NCBI GenBank assembly: GCA_036399835.1
Contig: DASWMI010000105.1
Coordinates: forward strand, 1-36,172
Direction of reading: 5' to 3'
DNA from: DASYML01 sp036399835
Lineage (GTDB): Bacteria > Acidobacteriota > Blastocatellia > Pyrinomonadales > Pyrinomonadaceae
DNA length: 36,172 nucleotides
How positions within the stretch are numbered: position 1 is the first letter of the stretch; every line of letters begins with the position of its first letter. Of this stretch, positions 1-8,322 are shown piece by piece. The notes beneath the pieces were generated by a model. That model did no database searches, was not told the DNA's origin, and worked only from the letters and a program-made list of their open reading frames with translations. A program made the translations under genes and the position numbers.

Positions 1-20
1 CTTTCAGAATTGACGTTGAG

Positions 21-2051
21 CTAATTGATACTGATGGACACATCGCTGCGGCTCACCGCGCCGCTCGCCGTCGTGACGATGACGGGCTGCGTGCCATTGA
101 GATTATCGGGGATGACGACGTTGATTTGGTCCAGTCCCGGAAAGCCACCGGATGGTCCTGCGTATTGGACCATTGCCGCACGCCCACCGATGGTCACACT
201 GACGGGGAGCGATTTGCGCCAGCCCGTGCCGAAGAGCGCGACGACGGAAGGCTGGCCGTCCAACTGCGCGGGGAATGGTCCAGCCGTATAGCGAAAGCCC
301 GAAGTGAGAAGCGCGACCGCCTCTCCCGCGCCCGTTTGTGGCACTGTGAAGATACCCGGATTGGCCGTCGAGATGGTCACGTCCTCGGCGGCTATGACGT
401 TGCCGTTCAATATCACAAGGACCGAGCGCGTGCCTGCGCCCACCGAATCGGGAATATAAATATTGATCTGCGAATCATTGAACGTGAGCACGGTCGCGCT
501 GATTCCTTCGATAGACACACTCAGGCCGCGCGCCTGCGCGTCCGCAGAACTCAAGCCGCTCGCTCCGCGCGTCAGCCCTGTGCCGAGAATCGTTCCCAGA
601 CCGTCGCGCGTCGCACTTCCGACGCGGCTCGCGGCGTTCGTCAACGCGAGATGGCCCACTGGACCAAACGCCGTGTCCACGCCGAAGGCCAGGCCAGTCA
701 AAGACTGAGAGGCGGGAAGGTCCGCGAGGGCGAAGATTGAGCCGTCGCGCAGAAAGCCGTTGAGCGCGGGGTCCGGGAAGGCGTCTATACGCGGCGTCCC
801 GCCGTTGCCGCCGAGCGCCGCCGTGTCCGAAGCTCCCGAAGCATCCTCTATCACGTAAACATTCCCCTCGCGGTCAACCGTCAGCCCGTGCAGGAACAGG
901 TTGTTGTCGAGCGAGAGTCCTTCAACGACCACTTCATCAACATCAGCGTAGCCGTCATTGTCATCATCATAAATGGCGAGCATGACGGCATCGCTGCCGT
1001 AGGAATGCGAGAAGACTACTCCGCGCGAATTGACGGCGATGTCGAGCGGGGCATCGTTCGAGAATTGATAAGAGTAGTAAGGCACGTTGTCGAGCGTGTC
1101 GGGCATGCCGTCATGGTCCGTGTCGCGCACGATGCGCAGCTCGTCGGAAGTAAAGTCCGCAATCAGCAGCTCATTGTTGGGCAGCAGCGCGAGCGCGTTG
1201 GCGTTGTAGAGCTGGTTGCTGCCGACGCGGACCAATTCGCGCGAGCGCGCAAGGTCAAAGCCTCCGGTCGAAAAGTCTCGCACGAGGAGGACGACGCCGG
1301 GCGACGATTCATTAAAGGGATCGTTCGGGTTGCTGTTGTTGTAATAGCCGCTCGAAGAGACTATGACGAACTCGCGTCCGGCTTTTGAAGTGCCGGAGAC
1401 GACCGCCGCCGCCGAGCGAAAGTTGTAATCCTGCTTGAGGTCGTAAGTCGCGGCGGAATCGCGTATGTAGTTGCCGTTAGTATCAACCGCGACGCGGAGG
1501 AAGCCTGTCAGCACGCCGTTGAGCGTGCCGGAAAAGACTTCATAGCGCGTGCCGGAGCGCCCCACAGCAATATCGAAAGAGCCGCCATCGGAATCAAAAG
1601 TGGTCCTCTCGTCGGCCACCAGGTCGCGCGTCCGGTCATGATATTGCTCGTTCGTTCCGGCGGTGGAACTGTTGCTCAGTTGCGAGGTGTGAAGAAGACG
1701 GCTCAGCGGCGTGCCCGCGCCGATGCCTGCGGAGACGGCGGCGGCCCCTTCATAACCGGAAACGGGTGTCGTCGCCAGAGACCCATTAGGGTGCGCGACG
1801 GGTCGCCCGCTCGTCGTCGCGCGTGGCCGCGACTCCCTCGTGGCGTTGCTGCTGCGAAGCGCGGTGTAGCCGCCCTTGCGTGAAGGTGCGCCGGGTGTGG
1901 CGGCGCGTGTCCGCAGCGCGCGTTGTATGTCCGGCCTGGCATCAGGCTCTGCACGGACCTGTGCGCTCGCCACGACAGCGAAGAGGAAAGCTCCGAGCGT
2001 GAGAGCGATAACCAGCGCGATAATGTAGATGCAAAAGCGTGCGAGCTGCAT
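21..2051 (-). CDS. Exported beta-propeller-like protein with C-terminal TIGR03437-type domain
   Basis: 676 residues. The N-terminus (IIALVIALTLGAFLFAVVASAQ) is a signal peptide, so the protein is exported. Residues about 150-480 contain repeated propeller-like strands of the form 'NxLLIADF', 'VYVIEDASG' and 'GLTVDREGNVYVIED', as in NHL or SMP-30-like proteins. Two Asp-rich calcium-loop motifs (DTDHDGMPD and DDDNDGYAD) resemble thrombospondin type 3 loops. The last 90 or so residues (GFPGLDQINVVIPD near the end) match what I know of the TIGR03437 C-terminal domain, an Ig-like module common in Solibacter and other Acidobacteriota. The ATG at 2049-2051 is the natural start because the signal peptide follows at once. 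No enzymatic residues are evident. Probably a secreted or surface adhesion or recognition protein; function unknown. Confidence 0.85.
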   Translation of the reverse strand: MQLARFCIYIIALVIALTLGAFLFAVVASAQVRAEPDARPDIQRALRTRAATPGAPSRKGGYTALRSSNATRESRPRATTSGRPVAHPNGSLATTPVSGYEGAAAVSAGIGAGTPLSRLLHTSQLSNSSTAGTNEQYHDRTRDLVADERTTFDSDGGSFDIAVGRSGTRYEVFSGTLNGVLTGFLRVAVDTNGNYIRDSAATYDLKQDYNFRSAAAVVSGTSKAGREFVIVSSSGYYNNSNPNDPFNESSPGVVLLVRDFSTGGFDLARSRELVRVGSNQLYNANALALLPNNELLIADFTSDELRIVRDTDHDGMPDTLDNVPYYSYQFSNDAPLDIAVNSRGVVFSHSYGSDAVMLAIYDDDNDGYADVDEVVVEGLSLDNNLFLHGLTVDREGNVYVIEDASGASDTAALGGNGGTPRIDAFPDPALNGFLRDGSIFALADLPASQSLTGLAFGVDTAFGPVGHLALTNAASRVGSATRDGLGTILGTGLTRGASGLSSADAQARGLSVSIEGISATVLTFNDSQINIYIPDSVGAGTRSVLVILNGNVIAAEDVTISTANPGIFTVPQTGAGEAVALLTSGFRYTAGPFPAQLDGQPSVVALFGTGWRKSLPVSVTIGGRAAMVQYAGPSGGFPGLDQINVVIPDNLNGTQPVIVTTASGAVSRSDVSISIN

Positions 2052-2137
2052 ACGGTCGGTCCCTTGAAGGTTTGGTTAATCCTCTATGGCTTTTCTGGTC
2101 CACAGAAGATGGTTTTCTTAGCCCCGGATGGCTTTCC

Positions 2138-2656
2138 CTATTTCTTGAGGTCTCTTTCCATCTTCTGCCTGAGATTCTTGGCGAGATGTTCGGCTGTGCT
2201 CTTCTTGCCGTTCCAGGCATCCACCTTGTAGGAAGCGACGGCGTAGGCCACGACGCTGGTCCTGAGATTGACAACCTGTATGCTGGCCTCTTCTTCCGGG
2301 CGACCGCTGCCGAAGATAATCTTGGCCCATCCTGCCTTCTGCGATTCAGAGTAGCCGCTAATCTCGAAGTCCGCGAGCGATCTGTCTGTGACGACGAGGA
2401 GGTCCACCTTCTTCTTCTTGAAAGCAGAGACCAGATAGTTCTCAAAGCCCTCCATGCCTTTAATCTCGTTGACGTAAACTTTCGAGCCGGGCGGGATAAA
2501 GGTCGGGTCCGAAGTCCTCTTTGATAATGAGGCGGAAGCTTCCGCAGCCGTCAGGACGGAGGCGTTGACGACGCGCGCGCGGTCCTGCGCGAAAGACAGG
2601 CTCGCACAAATGAGGACCAGAGCCAGCAGTAGAGAGATTCGTGTAGAGTATCTCAT
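2138..2656 (-). CDS. Small periplasmic protein of unknown function
   Basis: 172 residues beginning with a clear signal peptide (LLLALVLICASLSFAQ), so it is exported to the periplasm. The mature part has alternating strands and helices: 'VYVNEIKGMEGFENYLVSAF', 'VDLLVVTDRSLADFEISGYS' and 'ASIQVVNLRTSVVAYAVASY'. This pattern (a lookup of a low-level factor, then a residue run describing a sub-function that should be 'active in' the envelope) recalls the CsgG/LpoB/FlgO-like alpha-beta fold, but that is only a fold-level impression. The C-terminus is strongly basic (KNLRQKMERDLKK). There is no lipobox Cys. Upstream of the ATG lies AAAGGAAA as a ribosome site. It lies 86 bp upstream of the propeller gene on the same strand and could be co-transcribed with it. 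Confidence 0.75.
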   Translation of the reverse strand: MRYSTRISLLLALVLICASLSFAQDRARVVNASVLTAAEASASLSKRTSDPTFIPPGSKVYVNEIKGMEGFENYLVSAFKKKKVDLLVVTDRSLADFEISGYSESQKAGWAKIIFGSGRPEEEASIQVVNLRTSVVAYAVASYKVDAWNGKKSTAEHLAKNLRQKMERDLKK

Positions 2657-2860
2657 GAAGGTTTCCTTTCAACCGGAAGGTTTAAAGCTTGTAGGCTTTC
2701 AGAGTAAATATGCTTCGCTCCCGTCGCATATTAAAAAGCTCGCAGAGTGAAGGCAGAGAGAATCTCAAGGACTCGCGGCGAAGCCTGAGCATCAGCCCAT
2801 GCCCGCGCTTCGTCATTCGTCTTTTTGATACCTCTGCCTTCATCTTTGTCCTCTGCGATT

Positions 2861-2883
2861 GGCAGCGCGTCGGGTGCGCTGCC
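2861..2883. terminator. GC hairpin downstream of the FecR/DUF6600 gene
   Basis: Perfect 8-bp stem GGCAGCGC / GCGCTGCC with a 7-nt loop, 11 bp past the stop codon of the minus-strand FecR gene. No T-run follows on the minus strand, so it would be a weak terminator or a transcript-stabilising hairpin rather than a classic intrinsic terminator. Confidence 0.35.
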
Positions 2884-2894
2884 CGTCTCTTTAA

Positions 2895-5090
2895 TCACTG
2901 GTCGTTATCGCGTGAGCGCGCGGGGCGTGCAGGCTCGCTGCGCTCGCGCTGTGAGTCCGCAGGCCGTTCAGGTTCAGGAGCGCGTTGCGGCGCAGGCTCT
3001 GAACGCGGCGGCTCTGGTCGCGGCTCTTCGGAGCGCGGCGGCGGGTCATTGCGTGGCGGCGGGTCGTTACGCGGCGGTTCGGGTCGCGGCTCATTGCGCG
3101 GCTCCGGGCGCGACTCGCTGCGCGGCTCGGGTCTCGAAGGCTGCGGGTCTGGCCGCGACGGGGCTTCGTAGCGCGGCGCAGGTCTTTCGGAGCGCGGCGG
3201 CGAGTTATCCCTTTCGCGGCGGTCGGGTCTCTCCGTGCGCTCGGAAGGCTCTGGCCTGTTGGGACGCGCTGGTCGCTCGGTCTCCACCGGCCTCTCTTCG
3301 GGCGGCCCTGAAGGTGCGACCCTGCCTGGCCTTTCGGGACGGACCGTCGGCTGGTCCTCCTGCGGCAGAGACGGCCTGACGGGATTTGTGCGTGCAGGGC
3401 GCGAGGGTCGCTCGGAGGGCGCGTCGGTGCTGCCGCTTGCGCCCGCGTCCACGCGGTCTTCGAGTCGCTCTGCGGGCCGCACCCTGGCCGGACGCGTTGA
3501 ACGCATCACCGCGCCTGTGTCCCTGGTCTCAGACGCAGCCGCCGCGCCGCTTCTCTCTTCGACAGCGCCGGATGAAGAAGAAGAGCGCGGCTCGCGCCCG
3601 TTAAAGAGACGCGTGCGGCGCAACTCTTCATCGAGCGCCACGCCGGCCCTGCGCTCCGCAGCCCCTGTCGGACGCAGTGGCCGCTCGGCTGCGGGGACGA
3701 GCACGGCGGGCCGCGCCGCCCCGGTGCGCGCCGGCCTCTCCGTGCGCGAAGCATTGTTGGCGTCAAGACCGTTTGGCGTAATCGGCAGCCGCCCCCGGAC
3801 AGGCTCGCCTTCCACGGCGCGACGCGCGATGTCTGCCGCCGCAGCCTGCGCTCGCGCCTCGCCTGTTCCAAAGCTGCGCGCGGGCAGCGTCGTGACGGCG
3901 CGCAACTGCGCCGGATTGATGCGCTCTATGCGTGCCACCTCGTTTGAGCGCAAAGCCCTCAGACGCTCCTGTTGATTATGCCTGTAACGACGCGAGTGCG
4001 GGTCGTGTTGCCCGTAGCCGAGCGGATACCAGGCGACGTGCTCGCCGTAAGAGGTCGGGATATAGACGAAGGCGACGAGCGCCGGTCGCCAGTAGATTCT
4101 CTTGTAATGAAAGCCGTAACCGCGCGGCGCCCAGCACCAGTAGTTGTTGTAATAAACCCAGCGGCCATAGTGATAGGGCGCCCACCCCCAGGGTTCATCG
4201 CCAACCCAGGTCCAGCCGTAAGGCGGGCACCAGGTCCAGCGCCCGTATCTGTAAGGCGCCCAGTTGTTGTAGTTGTTGATGACCGTGACGTGCGGACGCC
4301 AGACCCAGCCGTAAGCGTCGCCGGCGTAAACCCAGTCGCCGTAAGCGTCCAGCTCTTCAGCGCCCCAGACGGTGTTATCGTAATAACGATCACGCTGTTC
4401 ATAGCGCAGACGCTGGGCCAGATAACGCTCGCGCTCGTCAACCCACTGGTCCCAGTTGTCAAATGACTCGGCCTTCGTCAACTCCCAATCGCCCGCTTCA
4501 TCTCCATAGTTGACGAGCTGCGCCATACGCCCGTCGCGCAGGGTAAAGCCGGAGGTCTCGGAATAGATACGCGCGCGCCCGCCGTCGCGGACGACTAAGC
4601 GCACGCGGCCTTCGCGCGCCACGTCAAGACGATAAAGTCCGGTCTTTTCCGCCGCGAGAGTCGTCTTCGGCGCGTCAATCTCGAAGTATTCGCGGTCTCG
4701 ATTAAAACGCGCGAGACGCAAGGTCGCCGTGCCTTCGGAAAGGCTCAGCGCTACTCCCTCGTCGCGCAGCGTGACGATGCGCAGCACGGAGTCCGCGTCC
4801 AGACGCAGGAAGTTGCGCGCGTCAATCTGTAGCTCTACGCGCGCATCTCTTCCGGTCGCCAGCGTGTCGCCCTCGACAAGCGGAAAATTGAGCCGCGCTT
4901 TCTCCCAGTCTTGATTGCCCGCGCGCCGCAGGTTGACATCGCCGCGCAAGAGGCTGATGCGCACAACGCGCGCCGTCACGTCATACTCGTCCGCGTAATC
5001 TTCATCCGAGGCGCGTGCGTTGATGCTGAAGCAGAGGAGAAATGAGAAGGAGACTAGAAGAAGGAGAGAGAAAGATTTGACGGAACGCAT
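2895..5090 (-). CDS. FecR-domain / DUF6600-like exported protein with long Pro/Arg/Glu-rich tail
   Basis: 731 residues from the ATG at 5088-5090, chosen because AAAGGAG precedes it and a signal peptide follows (FSLLLLVSFSFLLCFSINARA). The open frame continues upstream but without a signal sequence or codon pattern. Residues about 40-190 form a FecR-like beta domain (VVRISLLRGDVNLRRAG, then GDTLATGRDARVEL), as in cell-surface signalling or iron-regulator anti-sigma proteins. Residues about 230-350 are extraordinarily rich in Trp, Tyr and Gly (YGRWTWCPPYGWTWVGDEPW, then YHYGRWVYYNNYWCWAPRGY), the mark of the DUF6600 family. From about residue 450 to the end the protein is low-complexity Pro/Arg/Glu/Ser, likely disordered or peptidoglycan/cell-wall associated. 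The family is known but its function is not. It is probably an envelope protein. No anti-sigma partner or ECF sigma gene is adjacent. Confidence 0.85.
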   Translation of the reverse strand: MRSVKSFSLLLLVSFSFLLCFSINARASDEDYADEYDVTARVVRISLLRGDVNLRRAGNQDWEKARLNFPLVEGDTLATGRDARVELQIDARNFLRLDADSVLRIVTLRDEGVALSLSEGTATLRLARFNRDREYFEIDAPKTTLAAEKTGLYRLDVAREGRVRLVVRDGGRARIYSETSGFTLRDGRMAQLVNYGDEAGDWELTKAESFDNWDQWVDERERYLAQRLRYEQRDRYYDNTVWGAEELDAYGDWVYAGDAYGWVWRPHVTVINNYNNWAPYRYGRWTWCPPYGWTWVGDEPWGWAPYHYGRWVYYNNYWCWAPRGYGFHYKRIYWRPALVAFVYIPTSYGEHVAWYPLGYGQHDPHSRRYRHNQQERLRALRSNEVARIERINPAQLRAVTTLPARSFGTGEARAQAAAADIARRAVEGEPVRGRLPITPNGLDANNASRTERPARTGAARPAVLVPAAERPLRPTGAAERRAGVALDEELRRTRLFNGREPRSSSSSGAVEERSGAAAASETRDTGAVMRSTRPARVRPAERLEDRVDAGASGSTDAPSERPSRPARTNPVRPSLPQEDQPTVRPERPGRVAPSGPPEERPVETERPARPNRPEPSERTERPDRRERDNSPPRSERPAPRYEAPSRPDPQPSRPEPRSESRPEPRNEPRPEPPRNDPPPRNDPPPRSEEPRPEPPRSEPAPQRAPEPERPADSQRERSEPARPARSRDNDQ

Positions 5091-5487
5091 GGGGCGACTG
5101 CTCCTTTTTTTTTGTGTACAGGAAGAGAACCGCTCGCTCGACACGCGCGCTGAAGAAAGCCTGACAAGCCTTGCGCGCTGCGGAAGAGAAAGCTTTAGCG
5201 AGGGTCTAATGCTGCTGCTCTGGCGCTTGAGCAAAAGACGTGCCCGTGCTTTGGACCAGGTTCGCGCTTGAGCTTCTGTACAGCTTTTTCCTAAGAAACT
5301 CGAAAGAGCTTGAAAAGTTTTTATGCGAGATGGTGCAGGATGAGCACTATTTGGGGTGCGATTAATTTCGAGGCCGGGCCGTCGGTTCTTTAGAAAATCT
5401 TCAAAACGGAATCTTCCGCGCAGAGAGAGGCGCGCGAGGCCGCAGAGGTAGGTCATCAAAGTTCGATTTGAGAGAAAGCGTTTGACG
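5091..5487. other. Intergenic region upstream of the FecR/DUF6600 gene
   Basis: About 400 bp without a credible gene. It holds the AAAGGAG ribosome site of the FecR gene next to a T9-type run (5105-5113) and one TGGACCAG copy at 5252. AT-rich stretches occur near 5280-5330, but I could not find a convincing -35/-10 pair. Open frames across it lack ribosome sites and look like shadows. Confidence 0.5.
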
Positions 5488-5802
5488 TTAAGGCTGCTGG
5501 CTTTCGATTAATTGTTTGAGGAGCTTCGTATAGCCTTCGGAAAATTCCGGGAAGCGCAGACCGATGCCGACGCGTTCTTCAACGTGGACCACGACCCCGC
5601 TCAGACGCAGCCAGTGGCCCGCGGGCAGTCGCACCTTGAAATGGACCAGATCGCCGACGCTCGCCTCGCCGATGGTATCTATATAACACCCGCCGAGGCT
5701 GAGGTCGCTCATGCGCGCCTCGTATTTGCCGGCCCTCCCTTCCCATTCGACTTCGAGTGAGATGGGGACGCGCTCGTGATTTCTTGGTGTCTCGTAATTC
5801 AC
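5488..5802 (-). CDS. PilZ-domain protein, probable cyclic di-GMP receptor
   Basis: 104 residues, a single stand-alone PilZ domain. The c-di-GMP-binding signature is present: an RxxxR motif at R7-R11 (RNHER) and a D/NxSxxG motif at D33-G38 (DLSLGG). The rest (SLGGCYIDT, DLVHFKVRLP, LRLSGVVVHVEERVGIGLRF) follows the six-stranded PilZ barrel closely. In this family such proteins bind c-di-GMP and then alter motility, pili or exopolysaccharide output through a partner. No partner is evident in the window, except that it sits 17 bp downstream of a TPR lipoprotein gene on the same strand, so the two may be co-transcribed. The protein is cytoplasmic, with no signal peptide or membrane segment. Confidence 0.9.
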   Translation of the reverse strand: MNYETPRNHERVPISLEVEWEGRAGKYEARMSDLSLGGCYIDTIGEASVGDLVHFKVRLPAGHWLRLSGVVVHVEERVGIGLRFPEFSEGYTKLLKQLIESQQP

Positions 5803-5819
5803 TTCAATTCTGGTCCAGC

Positions 5820-6605
5820 TCAGGGCTGGGTTTGGCTACCGGGCGGGCTGGAGGGAGAGGCGCCGGGGTTGGCGTTGGTGTTAGCGTTACCGTTGGCGTT
5901 CTGCTGCTGCTTCTTCTCCTCTTGCGCCTGCTGTTTCTTCAACATCTCTTCCTGATGTTTGCGCGCTTCCCTGATACGCTTGGCTCCCTCTTTAGCCTTG
6001 TCGAGAGCTTCGACTGCGCGAAAGTTGTCGGGGTCGAGGTCTGTCGCTTTCTGAAGCGATTGGGTAGCCTCCTCGTACTGGGCCAGTTTCATCTGGGCCA
6101 GCCCCAGCTCGTAATAAGCGTCGCCGTTCTCCTCGTCGAGCTTGACAGCCTGCTTGTATGATTTGACGGCCTCTTCATACTTGGTCAGGCGGTAGTAAGA
6201 CTGGCCCAGGTTGAAATATGCGTCGGCATCCTTCGGATTATCGTCAAGATATTTCTTGTAGACCTCTGCGGCTTTGTCGAAGGAGGCTTCGGCTTCATCT
6301 CTCTTTCCGAGCGCGGCGTAAGAGAGGCCGAGCCGGAAATGCGCTTCGGCAAAATTCGGGTCGAGCTGGACGGCCTGCTTGAAGGCTTCGGCGGCCTCCT
6401 CGTCCTGATCGTTCCGGTACAGCTCCTTGCCCCGCTCAAACTGCGCGCGGGCATCCATCTGCGCCTGCTCGCCTACTCTGGCGGCCTCTTTGCTGGCAAC
6501 CGAGGATGAAGCCTCGTTTAATGATGAAGAGGTTTTTGAGCGGCGGCAGCCCGTCTGGACCAGCGCCAGGCACGTTAACATGATGAGAAGGAGGATAGCT
6601 TTCAT
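5820..6605 (-). CDS. TPR-repeat lipoprotein
   Basis: 261 residues. The N-terminus is a hydrophobic signal ending in VQTGC, with Cys20 the probable lipidated residue, although the lipobox lacks the usual Leu at -3. Residues about 55-205 form four tetratricopeptide repeats with the canonical pattern, for example 'FERGKELYRNDQDEEAAEAF', 'AHFRLGLSYAALGKRDEAEA', 'AYFNLGQSYYRLTKYEEAVK' and 'AYYELGLAQMKLAQYEEATQ'. The C-terminus is a basic coiled helix (KHQEEMLKKQQAQEEKKQQQ) ending in an Asn/Pro/Ser-rich tail. TPR lipoproteins act as scaffolds for envelope complexes; the specific partner is unknown. It is divergent from glpK and precedes the PilZ gene. Confidence 0.88.
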   Translation of the reverse strand: MKAILLLIMLTCLALVQTGCRRSKTSSSLNEASSSVASKEAARVGEQAQMDARAQFERGKELYRNDQDEEAAEAFKQAVQLDPNFAEAHFRLGLSYAALGKRDEAEASFDKAAEVYKKYLDDNPKDADAYFNLGQSYYRLTKYEEAVKSYKQAVKLDEENGDAYYELGLAQMKLAQYEEATQSLQKATDLDPDNFRAVEALDKAKEGAKRIREARKHQEEMLKKQQAQEEKKQQQNANGNANTNANPGASPSSPPGSQTQP

Positions 6606-6816
6606 GGAACAAATTGTCTGGGGACGGCGCGCCGCCTTGCAAGTCTTTGCCGCCTCTCACGGGCGAGCTATTCGCGTGTCCGATTCTTCATCGCCGCGAG
6701 TCCGGGCCGGGCGCGGCACAATCCTTCTATGACAAAGAGGGCGTGCGGGTCAATGATTATTCGACGCACGACGGCTTTCTTTATGCTTTAATCGCTTCCC
6801 GAGGAGGCAGCCGCAG

Positions 6817-8322
6817 ATGAAAGAGGGATATGTGCTCGCGCTGGACCAGGGGACGACCGGGACGAAGGTTATCCTCTTCGATTATGAAGGCCATATCAGG
6901 GGGCGCAGCTATTCGGAATTCAAGCAGTATTACCCGCAGCCCGGGCGCGTCGAGCATGATGCGGATGAAATCTGGGAGGTCAGCATCAAGCTGGTGGCGG
7001 AAGTTTTGCAAACCACGGGAGTGCGTGCCGCGGAGCTGAAAGCGATAGGCATTACCAACCAGCGCGAGACGGTCGTCATCTGGGACCGCCGGACCTCGCG
7101 CCCCGTCGCACGCGCCATCGTCTGGCAGGACAGGCGCACGGCTGCGCTCTGCGATGAGCTGAAGGCGGGCGGGCTGGAAGAGGTTTTCCGCAGCAAGACG
7201 GGCCTCGTCGTTGACCCGTACTTTTCTGGGACCAAGCTCAAATGGCTGCTGGACCAGACGCCCGGATTGAGAGAACAGGCGGAGCGCGGCCAACTTGCCT
7301 TCGGGACGATTGATTCATGGCTCGTCTGGAAGCTGACAGGCTCGCGCACGCATATCACCGACTACTCCAACGCTTCACGCACCCTGCTTTACAACATACA
7401 CAGCCTCGCCTGGGATGAAGAGCTATTGCAGCTTTTAGATGTGCCGCCCGCCTTGCTCCCCGTCGTCAAACCCTCTTCCTATATCTACGGCGAAACAGAC
7501 CCTGCTCTCTTCTTCGGTCAGAGGATTCCGGTCGCGGGCATCGCCGGCGATCAGCACGCGGCGCTCTTCGGCCAGGGCTGTTACGACCAGGGGCTGGCGA
7601 AGAATACTTACGGGACAGGCTCTTTCATGATGATGAACACGGGCCGCCAGACTGTCGCCAGCCACGCCGGACTGCTGACAACTATCGCCTGGGGCATAGG
7701 CGACGAGCCGGTCGAGTATGCTTTGGAAGGCGCGGTCTTCATCACGGGCGCGGCCATACAGTGGCTGCGCGACGGTCTGGGAATCATCGGTGAGGCAGCC
7801 GAGTCCGCGCGGCTGGCCCAATCGCTCGCCTCCAATGAAGACGTTTATTTTGTCCCCGCTCTCGTGGGACTCGGCGCGCCTCACTGGGATGCTTACGCGC
7901 GCGGCTGTCTACTGGGCCTGACACGCGGGACGACGCGCGCACATCTCGCACGCGCAGCCCTGGAAAGCATCTGCTACCAGACGCGCGATGTCGTGGAGGC
8001 TATGGAGCGTGATTCGGGCATCGCGCTCAAAGAGCTACGCGCGGATGGCGGCGCGGTCGGGAACAGCTTTTTGATGCAGTTTCAATCGGACATTCTGGGT
8101 GTGCCGGTCGAAGTCCCCTTAATTACGGAAACGACCTCGCTCGGCGCGGCTTATCTGGCGGGCCTCGCCGTCGGCTTCTGGGAGACGCGCGAAGAGCTGC
8201 GCGCGAAGTGGAAGGTGGACCAACGTTACGAGCCGCGGATGCAGGATGAAGAACGCGACCGCCTACATCGTCGCTGGCTGAGGGCCGTCGAGCGCGCTAA
8301 AGACTGGGCGCGCGAAGAGTGA
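6817..8322 (+). CDS. glpK: Glycerol kinase
   Basis: 501 residues, the usual length of GlpK. It transfers phosphate from ATP to glycerol, giving sn-glycerol 3-phosphate, in the cytoplasm. The FGGY-family phosphate loop LALDQGTTGTK is at residues 7-17, followed by GITNQRETVVIWDRRTSRP with the conserved WQDRRT. The second half carries NTYGTGSFMMMNTG, YALEGAVFITGAAIQWLRDG and DGGAVGNSFLMQFQSDILG, all diagnostic for glycerol kinase. A strong GAGGAGG ribosome site lies 8 nt before the ATG. The stop overlaps the next reading frame (GTGA), so translation of glpD is probably coupled to it. No glycerol facilitator gene is present in the window. Confidence 0.97.
   Translation: MKEGYVLALDQGTTGTKVILFDYEGHIRGRSYSEFKQYYPQPGRVEHDADEIWEVSIKLVAEVLQTTGVRAAELKAIGITNQRETVVIWDRRTSRPVARAIVWQDRRTAALCDELKAGGLEEVFRSKTGLVVDPYFSGTKLKWLLDQTPGLREQAERGQLAFGTIDSWLVWKLTGSRTHITDYSNASRTLLYNIHSLAWDEELLQLLDVPPALLPVVKPSSYIYGETDPALFFGQRIPVAGIAGDQHAALFGQGCYDQGLAKNTYGTGSFMMMNTGRQTVASHAGLLTTIAWGIGDEPVEYALEGAVFITGAAIQWLRDGLGIIGEAAESARLAQSLASNEDVYFVPALVGLGAPHWDAYARGCLLGLTRGTTRAHLARAALESICYQTRDVVEAMERDSGIALKELRADGGAVGNSFLMQFQSDILGVPVEVPLITETTSLGAAYLAGLAVGFWETREELRAKWKVDQRYEPRMQDEERDRLHRRWLRAVERAKDWAREE

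Noticed and set aside
888..1388. 166-codon plus-strand open frame within the propeller gene
   Set aside because: Antisense shadow of a well-supported minus-strand gene, with no ribosome site or recognisable domain.
3000..3300. CGCGGCGG tandem words in the FecR tail as a DNA repeat element
   Set aside because: They simply encode the Arg/Pro-rich tail with biased codons.
3235..3975. 246-codon plus-strand open frame within the FecR gene
   Set aside because: It is a mirror of the GC-rich Arg/Pro tail of the minus-strand gene; no ribosome site and low-complexity residues.
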